Shown one piece after another: positions 6,706 through 13,742 of a stretch of 32,755 nt of DNA. How positions within the stretch are numbered: position 1 is the stretch's first letter; every line of letters begins with the position of its first letter. The DNA is taken from positions 1-32,755 of the forward strand of contig NZ_CAMPYN010000007.1 in assembly GCF_946998255.1 (NCBI RefSeq). The letters run 5' to 3'. Source of the DNA: an uncultured Helcococcus sp. GTDB taxonomy: Bacteria > Bacillota > Clostridia > Tissierellales > Peptoniphilaceae. The notes below the pieces were generated by a model. That model was not told the origin of the DNA. It did no database searches and worked only from the letters and a program-made list of their open reading frames with translations. The translations under genes and the position numbers were made by a program.

Positions 6706-8010
6706 ATGCAAGAAGGATTAAGGAAGTTTGCTAATAGTAAATTTATTGAAGGATTAAGGAAATTAAGTGAGAAATTTACAAATAGTCCAGCTATGAGTAC
6801 TATATCTACAGGTATGTCATCAAATATGGGGATTATTCTGTTAGGTGCTGTAATACAGATAATAGTTGCTTTAGCAGGATTAGTATTTAAAATAACACCA
6901 GAAGATAGAATATATCAGTTACTATATATGCCATATCACTACACTATGGGAATTATAGCTATATTTATGGCGTTTTCATTAGCTTATAACTATACTATTA
7001 AAATTAAAGCTGGATCACCTATACAAGCAGGATTTATTTCTATAATTTGCTATCTTATAATTGCAGCACCTATTCAAACTGTTTCAAATGAATCAGGATC
7101 AATGAGTGTAATAAATATAAATAATCTTGGAGCACAAGGTCTATTTATTGCTATATTAGTAAGTTTAATTTCAGTAAGGATTACAAAATTTGCATTAGAT
7201 AAAAACTTAGTTATAAAAATGCCTGATGCAGTACCAACAGGTGTTATAGAAGGATTTAACGCTATTATACCAGGAGCTATTAATATTATATTTTGGTATG
7301 GACTAACTTTATTAATAGGATATTTGTCTGGTGGCGCATATACATTATCTAGCTTAATTGTTGCAGTTTTAAGTTATCCTGTTAAATATTTAGTAAGCCC
7401 ACTAGGTATGGTTGTGATAATTTTACTAGCTCAATTTTTCTGGTTTTTTGGAATACATGGTACAACAGTAATATTTTCTGTTATGTTAGTTCCATTAATA
7501 ACAGCATATACTACAAACTCAGAATTGGCAGCACAAGGCTTACCTTTGGTATTTAGTTCTGTGTTTTTATTCGGAGCTAACGGTGTAGTAGGTGGGGCTG
7601 GTAATACCTTACCTTTAGTCTTAATGGGGTTGAAGAGTGAATCAAAGCAAATAAAAGCAGTATCAAAGGCGTCACTTATACCTAGTTTCTTTAACATAAA
7701 TGAACCTGTAATATTTGGTTTTCCGATAATGTATAATCCTATACTATTAATTCCATTCTTATTAGCACCGATTGTCTATATGGGATTCTTATGGTTAGCA
7801 TATCACTTTAATTTAATTGCTTTACCTCATATATTAATTTTCTCTATTTTACCAATGGGGCTAAATACATTTATGCCAACACTAGATTGGAGAAATGCAA
7901 TAATGCCTTTCTTAATGATACCTGTAATGTGGCTAGTTTGGTATCCATTCTTCAAAATATATGAAAAAGAGTTAATTGAAAAAGAATTATCAGAACAAGA
8001 ACATAAATAG
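6706..8010 (+). CDS. PTS lactose/cellobiose-type EIIC permease (system 2)
   Basis: This 434-residue membrane protein is the sugar channel of PTS system 2. AGGAGGATAAC precedes the ATG. About ten membrane segments are visible. The sugar-contacting residues of the ChbC-type fold are present: His251 in WFFGIHG and Glu333 in NINEP. It has the same architecture as the IIC of operon 1 but differs widely in sequence, so the two systems probably take different sugars. It lies nine bases after the tandem IIB and 24 bases before the MupG-like gene, which suggests that the imported product is a 6-phospho-disaccharide cut by that enzyme. Confidence 0.93.
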   Translation: MQEGLRKFANSKFIEGLRKLSEKFTNSPAMSTISTGMSSNMGIILLGAVIQIIVALAGLVFKITPEDRIYQLLYMPYHYTMGIIAIFMAFSLAYNYTIKIKAGSPIQAGFISIICYLIIAAPIQTVSNESGSMSVININNLGAQGLFIAILVSLISVRITKFALDKNLVIKMPDAVPTGVIEGFNAIIPGAINIIFWYGLTLLIGYLSGGAYTLSSLIVAVLSYPVKYLVSPLGMVVIILLAQFFWFFGIHGTTVIFSVMLVPLITAYTTNSELAAQGLPLVFSSVFLFGANGVVGGAGNTLPLVLMGLKSESKQIKAVSKASLIPSFFNINEPVIFGFPIMYNPILLIPFLLAPIVYMGFLWLAYHFNLIALPHILIFSILPMGLNTFMPTLDWRNAIMPFLMIPVMWLVWYPFFKIYEKELIEKELSEQEHK

Positions 8011-8034
8011 AAAAGTAAAAAGAAAGGAGAAAAT

Positions 8035-9201
8035 ATGTCACACACATTAGGAATATCAGTATATCCAGATTTAAGACCCTTAGATGAAATAAAAGAATAT
8101 ATAAAACTTGCTTCAAAATATGGATTCAAGAGAATATTTTCAAGTATGTTTTCAGTTGAAGGAAGCAAGGAGGAAGTTTTAGATTATTTTAGAGAATTAA
8201 TTGAATATGCCCATGAATATAATATGGAAGTGGACCTAGATGTAAATCCAGGACTATTCAAAAGACTTGGTGCTTCAGAAGATGATCTATCAGTTTTTGC
8301 CGATATTAAGGTTGATGTCTTAAGAATGGATCTTAGTTATGGTGGGGAAAAAGATTATCAACTAGTAAAAAATCCTTATGGTATTAAAATAGAATTTAAT
8401 TCTTCTCCAAAAATTGTAAAAGGACTAGTTGATGCAGGTGCCAAAGGCGATGAATTTATGGTATGCCATAACTTTTATCCTCAAAGATATACTGGACTTA
8501 GTTGGAATAGTTTTTTAGAAAAAAATAAAGAAATGAAGGAACTAACAAATGTAAATATAGGTGCCTTTGTAAGTTCTAATAATACCGAAACTCATGGGGT
8601 ATGGGATTCGAAAGATGGCTTGCCAACTGTTGAGAGATTAAGAGGTCTACCAATAGACTTACATGCTAGGGTTCTATTAGCAACTGGCATGGTAAATGAT
8701 ATTCTAATTGGAAATGCCTATGCTACAGAAGAGGAACTAAAAGCCTTATCAGAAGTAGTTAAAGATGATAACATAAACACTGAAAGACCAATATTAAAGA
8801 TGTTGGTTGAAACTGGAACTATTAATCTAGATCAGTTAAAGGTAATAAGACTTAAACCTGAAATTTGCCCTGACATATCTGAAACAGAAAAATCTGTTAT
8901 ATTTGATTTTGAACCTCACATGTCTTTAGGAGATAATTCAGAATGGATGTGGAGATCAAGAATGTCAAGATTAGATCCTGACTTAGTTATAGAACCTAGA
9001 AAATATGATAAAGAGTATTTCGAAGTAGGCTCTATAGTTATTGTTAATGACAATTATAAACACTATTCTGGAGAAGTTCAGATAGTTAAAGAACCTATGG
9101 AAAATGATGGTGAAAGAAACTATATAGGTAAAATTTCAGAAGAAGAAAAAATAATGCTAGAATTATTGGATGATATAAGTATTGTAAAATTTTTGAAGTA
9201 A
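8035..9201 (+). CDS. MupG/DUF871-family 6-phospho-glycosidase-like TIM barrel
   Basis: The 388-residue protein matches the DUF871 family (start SHTLGISVYPDLRP; blocks RIFSSMFSVEG, DVNPGLFKRLG, VDVLRMDLSYGG, GDEFMVCHNFYPQRYTGL, FVSSNN). It has an N-terminal TIM barrel (about 1-240) and a C-terminal cyclophilin-like domain (about 265-388). The characterised member, Staphylococcus aureus MupG, hydrolyses MurNAc-6-phosphate-GlcNAc, a PTS import product from cell-wall recycling. AAAGAAAGGAG precedes the start. As the last gene after IIA-IIB-IIC, it is the expected cytosolic hydrolase for the disaccharide phosphate imported by PTS system 2. The exact substrate may differ from that of MupG. The gene symbol is left empty because orthology is not proven. 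Confidence 0.82.
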   Translation: MSHTLGISVYPDLRPLDEIKEYIKLASKYGFKRIFSSMFSVEGSKEEVLDYFRELIEYAHEYNMEVDLDVNPGLFKRLGASEDDLSVFADIKVDVLRMDLSYGGEKDYQLVKNPYGIKIEFNSSPKIVKGLVDAGAKGDEFMVCHNFYPQRYTGLSWNSFLEKNKEMKELTNVNIGAFVSSNNTETHGVWDSKDGLPTVERLRGLPIDLHARVLLATGMVNDILIGNAYATEEELKALSEVVKDDNINTERPILKMLVETGTINLDQLKVIRLKPEICPDISETEKSVIFDFEPHMSLGDNSEWMWRSRMSRLDPDLVIEPRKYDKEYFEVGSIVIVNDNYKHYSGEVQIVKEPMENDGERNYIGKISEEEKIMLELLDDISIVKFLK

Positions 9202-9207
9202 GATGAT

Positions 9208-9231
9208 AAAGAGACCCTGAGGGGTCTTTTT
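9208..9231 (+). terminator. Terminator after PTS operon 2
   Basis: AGACCC and GGGTCT pair around TGAG, extended by a G-T and two A-T pairs, and are followed by TTTTTATTT. It closes the operon directly after the MupG-like gene. Confidence 0.88.
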
Positions 9232-9534
9232 ATTTGTTACAAAATCTTATTAATTTAATTTAAAATCTATATACAAACCAAAAAATATATATACAAAATA
9301 ACCAAGAGATTAACGACTATAAAATGGTTAATAATTTATATATACACTCATTATTCATTTGACAAATTCATGATTAGAGAACTATATATTGTATTACTTG
9401 TAATATTGCAACACTATATAGGCTTTATTTCTGAAATCTATTAATATATAATATAGTTAGTTTTAATTTGCTTATAGTTCATTTTTTGGTTAGTATTATA
9501 TAATAATAATGTAAAAAATAGAAAGGGTGAAGTG
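9232..9534 (+). other. Long AT-rich leader region of the nrd operon
   Basis: No gene is seen in these roughly 300 bases. They hold the TTGACA promoter and two NrdR-box-like sites listed separately, a second possible -10 box (TATAAT, 9499-9504), and the nrdH ribosome binding site GAAAGGGTG. Short TATATACAAA-like repeats occur at about 9270-9300. A weak inverted repeat ATTAAC/GTTAAT lies near 9310-9332. If the TTGACA promoter is used, the leader is about 140 bases long. Confidence 0.6.
9359..9426 (+). promoter_or_regulatory. nrd promoter with paired NrdR-box-like sites
   Basis: A perfect -35 box TTGACA (9359-9364) is followed after 18 bases by TATATA (9383-9388). That -10 box lies within an NrdR-box-like site, GAACTATATATTGTAT (9379-9394), matching 13 of 16 positions of the acaCwAtATaTwGtgt consensus. 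A second site begins ACACTATATA (9411-9426); its right half is poor. The two sites are offset by exactly 32 bp, three helical turns, which is the spacing typical of NrdR targets. This fits repression of the nrd genes by NrdR, which is encoded elsewhere. Confidence 0.68.
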
Positions 9535-9762
9535 ATGTCTAAAGAGATTAATTTATATACCAATACAGGTTGTAGTAAATGCAAAATGTTAAAGAGATGG
9601 CTTGAAATGAAGGGTATATCTTACCAAGAGTTAAATATAGGTGAAGACGATAAGGCCCGTCAAAACTTGATAAATAAAGGATATAGACAACTTCCTCAAA
9701 TTGAAATTGATGGAGAAATAGTTGAATTTGCAGAATATAATGATATCTTAGAACACATTTAG
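9535..9762 (+). CDS. nrdH: NrdH-like glutaredoxin
   Basis: This 75-residue protein has a thioredoxin/glutaredoxin fold with the redox motif CSKC at about residues 13-16, the cis-proline segment RQLPQIEIDG and a glycine/glutamate-rich C terminus. It is most likely the electron donor for the adjacent ribonucleotide reductase. An alternative GTG start one codon earlier (9532) is possible, but the AAGGGTG ribosome binding site is better spaced for the ATG at 9535. The nrdB start follows after nine bases. NrdH proteins usually have CVQC or CMQC and accept electrons from thioredoxin reductase; CSKC is a variant, so a plain glutaredoxin cannot be ruled out. Confidence 0.82.
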   Translation: MSKEINLYTNTGCSKCKMLKRWLEMKGISYQELNIGEDDKARQNLINKGYRQLPQIEIDGEIVEFAEYNDILEHI

Positions 9763-9771
9763 GAGTTTGTA

Positions 9772-11022
9772 ATGATAAAGACTGTTGTTAAAAGAAATGG
9801 TGAAGTGGTTGATTTTAATAAAGAAAAAATTATTATAGCAATTACCAAGGCTAACCATGAAACCGAAGAAATGACTACTCAAGATATACTTGATAGTGCT
9901 AACCAAGTGGTAGAAGCTTTTGACCAAGATAGCGTAGATGTTGAAACCATCCAAGACAAGGTTGAAGAAGTATTGATGCTTAATAAGCATACCCGTACTG
10001 CTAAGGAATATATCCTATATAGGGAAGAAAGAAAAAATGAAAGAAAAAGAGATATATTTAAGCCTAGAAAAAATTTAAAGCCATATGAATATCCAGAGTT
10101 AGAAGCTTACAAAGAAGCTATTCAACATTCATACTGGTTGCATACAGAGTACAACTATACTTCTGACATTCAAGATTATAAGGTAAATGTTGAAAGTCAC
10201 GAAAGAACAGCTATTAAAAACTCTATGCTTGCTATAGCTCAAATTGAAGTAGATGTTAAAGAATTTTGGGGAGACTTATATAAGAGACTTCCAAAACCTG
10301 AGCTTGCTAATGTTGGCCATACTTTTGCTGAATCAGAAGTTAGACATAGTGATGCCTATGCTCATTTACTAGAAATCTTGGGATTAAATAATGAATTTGA
10401 AAAGATAGAAGAAATACCAGCCTTAAATAGACGTGTTAACTATTTAAGGAAACACAATGAATACGCAAGGACTGGAAATGATAGAGACTATGCTATTGCT
10501 ATACTTTTATTCTCTGCATTTATAGAACACATATCATTATTTAGTCAATTCTTAATCATAATGTCATTTAACAAGTATAAAAACCTATTTAGGGGTATTT
10601 CAAATGCTATCGAAGCTACATCCAAAGAAGAACAACTTCATGGAGAGTTCGGTGTAGACCTAATAAATACTATCAGAGAAGAAAGACCAAAATGGTTTGA
10701 CGATGACATGGCTAAAGATATTTACGACCTAGTGAATGAAGCTTATGAATCAGAGCATGAAGTATTGGACTGGATTTTTGAAGAGGGTGATTTAGATTTC
10801 ATGCCAAGATATACAGTAGAAGAGTTTATAAAAAATAGACTAAATAATTCTTTAGAAGCAATAGGTTTAGAAAGAATATTTGAAGTAGATGAAAAAGAAG
10901 TAGAGAAAACAGACTGGTTTGACGATGAAGTTGTTGCAACGAAACACGTTGACTTCTTCGAAAAGAGATCTGTTAACTATACTAAGAGATCAAGAAGCAT
11001 CACAGCAGACGATCTATTTTAA
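9772..11022 (+). CDS. nrdB: Ribonucleotide reductase class I beta subunit (R2) with N-terminal ATP-cone
   Basis: This is the radical-generating subunit of an aerobic-type ribonucleotide reductase. Residues 1-90 form an ATP-cone (VVKRNGEVVDFNKEKI at 5-20, then helical repeats ending EYILYREER), a nucleotide-sensing domain normally found on the catalytic subunit. The ferritin-like R2 fold follows. Probable metal ligands are Glu159, Glu189 and His192 in the first half, and Glu252, Glu287 and His290 (EEQLH) in the second. Tyr196 occupies the position of the radical tyrosine (E-x-x-H-x-x-x-Y). The C-terminal tail ends DDLF, the docking peptide for the alpha subunit. R2 proteins with this domain are known in a class I subgroup typified by Leeuwenhoekiella blandensis, where dATP controls activity through R2. 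Leader AGGAGTTTGTA supports the start. Confidence 0.92.
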   Translation: MIKTVVKRNGEVVDFNKEKIIIAITKANHETEEMTTQDILDSANQVVEAFDQDSVDVETIQDKVEEVLMLNKHTRTAKEYILYREERKNERKRDIFKPRKNLKPYEYPELEAYKEAIQHSYWLHTEYNYTSDIQDYKVNVESHERTAIKNSMLAIAQIEVDVKEFWGDLYKRLPKPELANVGHTFAESEVRHSDAYAHLLEILGLNNEFEKIEEIPALNRRVNYLRKHNEYARTGNDRDYAIAILLFSAFIEHISLFSQFLIIMSFNKYKNLFRGISNAIEATSKEEQLHGEFGVDLINTIREERPKWFDDDMAKDIYDLVNEAYESEHEVLDWIFEEGDLDFMPRYTVEEFIKNRLNNSLEAIGLERIFEVDEKEVEKTDWFDDEVVATKHVDFFEKRSVNYTKRSRSITADDLF

Positions 11023-11039
11023 TCATTAGGGGAGATAAA

Positions 11040-12716
11040 GTGAGAAAAGATTTTTATTGGTTGACCGACAATAGCCGCCTATTCTTAAGCCGTGGCTATT
11101 TAGGTGAAGGACAAACAGCTGAAGAAAGATTGAGACAAATAGCAGAAGTAGCTGAAAGCAAATTAGGAATTGAAGGCTTTGCTGACAAGTTTTATGGTTA
11201 CCTAGGTAAGGGATATTACTCCTTATCCACTCCAGTATGGACAAATTTTGGAAATAATAGGGGACTTCCAATTTCATGTTTTGGATCCTATATTTCTGAT
11301 GACATGGGTGGAATCCTATATTCATCAAGTGAAGTTGGAATGATGTCAAAATATGGTGGAGGTACTTCAGGTTACTTCGGAGATGTTAGAGGTAGAGGGG
11401 AGCCGATAACTAACAATGGTGTATCCTCAGGAGCTGTTCACTTTATGAAGCTTTTTGAACAAATGACTGATACTGTAAGCCAAGGTTCTGCTAGACGTGG
11501 ACGCTTTGCCCCATACCTACCAATCGACCACCCAGACATAGATGAATTTTTAGAAATAGGTACCGAAGGTAATGAAATCCAAAATCTTAACCATGGGGTA
11601 ACAGTATCTGATGAATGGCTATTAGGTATGATAGGTGGAGATGCGGATAAAAGAAGAACATGGGCTAAGTTACTTCAAAGACGTGTTGAAATGGGATATC
11701 CATATATATTCTTCACCGATACAGTAAACAACAACAAGCCTGAATGGTATAAGGATTATCCTATCACACATTCTAACTTATGTTCAGAAATCGCCTTGCC
11801 AAACAACGAAGAATGGTCATTTGTATGTAACCTATCTTCTATGAATGCCTTACATTTTGATGAATGGAAGGATACTGATGCTGTAGAGACTATGATATTT
11901 TTCCTAGATGCAGTAATGGATGATTTCTTAGAAAAATTAGAAAATTTAAGAGATTCTGACCATAGGGAAGACCAAGATGCCTTTTATTTCATGAGAAAGG
12001 CCTATAAATTCGCTTTAGAGAATAGAGCTTTAGGTTTAGGTGTCTTAGGATGGCACTCACTATTACAATCTAAAATGATAGCTTTTGAATCAGTAGAAGC
12101 AAGTCTATTAAATGAAAGCTTATTTAAAACTATAAGAGACCAAGCAGAAGAAGCTAGCCAAAAATTAGCTGAAAAATATGGTGAACCAAAGATGTTAAAG
12201 GGCAAGGGAAGAAGAAATACTACCCTAATGGCTGTTGCACCAACTACATCTTCAGCTTTTATCTTGGGACAAACATCCCAATCAATAGAACCAATTTGGT
12301 CAAATAACTATGTAAAAGACGTATCAAAAGCTAAAGTTACTGTACAAAACCCATACTTGAAAGAAGTATTGAAGAAATACGGTAAAGATGAAAGAGAAGT
12401 TTGGATAGACATAAGAAATCATGATGGATCTGTACAACATTTAGATTTCTTGACAGACCATGAAAGAGATGTATTTAAGACCTTCTCAGAAATAAACCAA
12501 TTTGAAGTTATAAACCAAGCAAGTGTAAGACAGAGATATATAGACCAAGGACAATCATTAAACATAATGGTTAATCCAAAAACTTCTGCAAAAGAATTAA
12601 ACGATTTACACCTATATGCATGGGAAAATGGAATAAAAACCTTATACTACCAACATTCAACAAATGCAGCACAAAAGTTCTATCAAACTTCAGTTTGCTT
12701 AGCTTGTGAAGCTTAA
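11040..12716 (+). CDS. nrdA: Ribonucleotide reductase class I alpha subunit, without ATP-cone
   Basis: This is the catalytic subunit that reduces ribonucleotides to deoxyribonucleotides. It starts with GTG after AGGGGAG and has 558 residues, about 200 fewer than Escherichia coli NrdA, because the N-terminal ATP-cone is missing. Active-site features are all present: Cys80 (ISCFGS), the NLCSE motif with Asn246, Cys248 and Glu250, Cys263 (second half of the substrate disulfide), the phosphate loop PTTSS (401-405), and radical-path tyrosines Tyr536-Tyr537. The C terminus ends CLACEA, with the redox pair Cys553/Cys556 that accepts electrons from NrdH. It lies 17 bases after nrdB, which carries the ATP-cone instead. 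A terminator follows. Confidence 0.94.
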   Translation: MRKDFYWLTDNSRLFLSRGYLGEGQTAEERLRQIAEVAESKLGIEGFADKFYGYLGKGYYSLSTPVWTNFGNNRGLPISCFGSYISDDMGGILYSSSEVGMMSKYGGGTSGYFGDVRGRGEPITNNGVSSGAVHFMKLFEQMTDTVSQGSARRGRFAPYLPIDHPDIDEFLEIGTEGNEIQNLNHGVTVSDEWLLGMIGGDADKRRTWAKLLQRRVEMGYPYIFFTDTVNNNKPEWYKDYPITHSNLCSEIALPNNEEWSFVCNLSSMNALHFDEWKDTDAVETMIFFLDAVMDDFLEKLENLRDSDHREDQDAFYFMRKAYKFALENRALGLGVLGWHSLLQSKMIAFESVEASLLNESLFKTIRDQAEEASQKLAEKYGEPKMLKGKGRRNTTLMAVAPTTSSAFILGQTSQSIEPIWSNNYVKDVSKAKVTVQNPYLKEVLKKYGKDEREVWIDIRNHDGSVQHLDFLTDHERDVFKTFSEINQFEVINQASVRQRYIDQGQSLNIMVNPKTSAKELNDLHLYAWENGIKTLYYQHSTNAAQKFYQTSVCLACEA

Positions 12717-12774
12717 TAAATAATTTATGGTGGTGTTTCTATTGTTTTGCACTATCACAAAAAGTTGAGTTTAT

Positions 12775-12812
12775 ACCAGAGACATTTAGAAATATTTGTC
12801 TCTGGTGTTTTT
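12775..12812 (+). terminator. Terminator after nrdA
   Basis: ACCAGAGACA (12775-12784) and TGTCTCTGGT (12797-12806) form a perfect 10-bp stem with a 12-base loop, followed by GTTTTTG. An outer pairing of CACAAAAA (about 12756-12763) with TTTTTGTG (12808-12815) would use up the T-run, so an alternative fold exists. Confidence 0.88.
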
Positions 12813-12873
12813 GTGCAATATTTTCTTAAAAGGAAATCGTAGCTATGTTGCATTTAATTTTCTAGATGATGTG

Positions 12874-12964
12874 AATAAGTTTTAAAATCATATTTTGAAA
12901 TCTATACTTACAAAAATAAAAGAATTGTAAGTATTAAAACTATTTTTTAAATTTAAAACTTATT
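12874..12964. repeat. Palindromic repeat, copy 1
   Basis: A 91-bp unit with perfect 13-bp end arms, AATAAGTTTTAAA (12874-12886) and TTTAAAACTTATT (12952-12964). A perfect 10-bp inner inverted repeat, ATACTTACAA (12904-12913) and TTGTAAGTAT (12925-12934), sits in the middle. The 17-base segments between inner and outer arms are equal in length, so the whole unit folds symmetrically. It is 75/91 identical to copy 2 without gaps. Confidence 0.85.
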
Positions 12965-12976
12965 TGCTAAGCATAG

Positions 12977-13067
12977 AATAAGTATTATATCCGCTTTTTG
13001 AAATCTATACTTACAAAAATTAGAATATTGTAAGTATAAAAATCACTTTTCAAATTTAAAACTTATT
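12977..13067. repeat. Palindromic repeat, copy 2
   Basis: This is a second copy, offset by exactly 103 bp. A 25-base segment from TTTTGAAATC to ACAAAAAT is identical in both copies. The inner arms ATACTTACAA and TTGTAAGTAT (13007-13037) are unchanged while their loop differs at several positions. The left outer arm has two mismatches. Related CTAAGC sequence follows both copies, so a tandem duplication of about 103 bp is likely. Confidence 0.85.
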
Positions 13068-13095
13068 TGGTCCTAAGCCTTACCAATCTTCACAT

Positions 13096-13134
13096 ACAAA
13101 AAAGTTGTTGCGAATTTTTATTTTCGCAACAACT
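13096..13134 (-). terminator. Terminator of the small membrane protein gene
   Basis: AGTTGTTGCGAA (13103-13114) and TTCGCAACAACT (13123-13134) form a perfect 12-bp stem with an 8-base loop. On the minus strand it is followed by six T, so it serves the leftward gene that ends at 13149. Confidence 0.9.
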
Positions 13135-13148
13135 CAATTTTGTCTATT

Positions 13149-13577
13149 TTACTTGTCTATGAAATCAAATCTTTTTCTTAGCAAAATATATGAACCAATG
13201 TAATCAAGAGATTTCAATATAGAGCCTAAAAGGGCCTTGCCCAATGAATTATTGTTAATTTCATAGTTTGCTAAAAAATATACAGTAAAGTAGACTACAA
13301 TAAAATCTAAAATTATACAAAATATAAAATCAGATTTATAGAGACGTCTTTGCTTATCATCTTCAAATTTTGGCTTAATTATTATATCGAAATTATACAC
13401 GATTAAATATGTGATAACCGCATAACTAATAGGTTTAACCATAAAAGTGATTAATATAACATTATTTACTGTCATACTAGAATAAAGCCAAAAATAAATA
13501 ATAGATAATATTATAATATTAAATAATGTTGTAGTTATAAATAAATAATCTACAAACTTGTTATACTTATTATTCAT
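13149..13577 (-). CDS. Membrane protein of unknown function (142 aa)
   Basis: I do not recognise this 142-residue protein. It has four hydrophobic segments: about residues 12-32, 38-64, 84-104 and 114-133. A charged cytosolic loop (KPKFEDDKQRRLYK, about 68-81) divides it into two halves. The even number of segments and positive-inside pattern suggest both ends lie in the cytosol. AAGGAG precedes the ATG at good spacing, there is a good promoter 65-90 bases upstream, and a strong terminator follows, so it is a self-contained, expressed gene. It lies between nrdA and ppdK without an obvious link to either. Confidence 0.75.
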   Translation of the reverse strand: MNNKYNKFVDYLFITTTLFNIIILSIIYFWLYSSMTVNNVILITFMVKPISYAVITYLIVYNFDIIIKPKFEDDKQRRLYKSDFIFCIILDFIVVYFTVYFLANYEINNNSLGKALLGSILKSLDYIGSYILLRKRFDFIDK

Positions 13578-13642
13578 AGCAATCTCCTTAGTTTATACTA
13601 GGTAAAATATAATCTATTTGAGAATATTTCTACTTTAATTAA

Positions 13643-13670
13643 ATTATATGATAAAAAAAAACAATTTCAA
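13643..13670 (-). promoter_or_regulatory. Promoter of the small membrane protein gene
   Basis: On the minus strand TTGAAA (13665-13670) is separated by 16 bases from a perfect TATAAT (13643-13648). The spacer contains nine T in a row. The leader would be about 59 bases. Confidence 0.6.
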
Positions 13671-13694
13671 CTAAATATAAAGATAATAAACAAT

Positions 13695-13731
13695 AAAAGT
13701 GGATGCTTAGAATATCTAAACATCCACTTTT
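13695..13731 (-). terminator. Terminator after ppdK
   Basis: AAAAGTGGATG (13695-13705) and CATCCACTTTT (13721-13731) form an 11-bp stem, and TTAGA/TCTAA extend the pairing inwards. On the minus strand TTTTATTGTTT follows. It lies twelve bases past the ppdK stop. Confidence 0.9.
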
Positions 13732-13742
13732 GAATTTTGTTC

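Larger units (their letters stand above)
12717..13148. other. Gene-free region between nrdA and a convergent gene
   Basis: These 432 bases hold no credible gene. In order they contain the nrdA terminator, a tandem pair of 91-bp palindromic repeats, and the terminator of the convergent membrane protein gene. Each is listed separately. Confidence 0.75.

Noticed and set aside
11026..11349. Minus-strand frame over the start of nrdA
   Set aside because: It is antisense to conserved NrdA sequence including the first active-site cysteine.
12874..13067. CRISPR-like array
   Set aside because: Only two copies, 91 bp each, diverged from one another and separated by about 12 bases; no unique spacers or cas genes.
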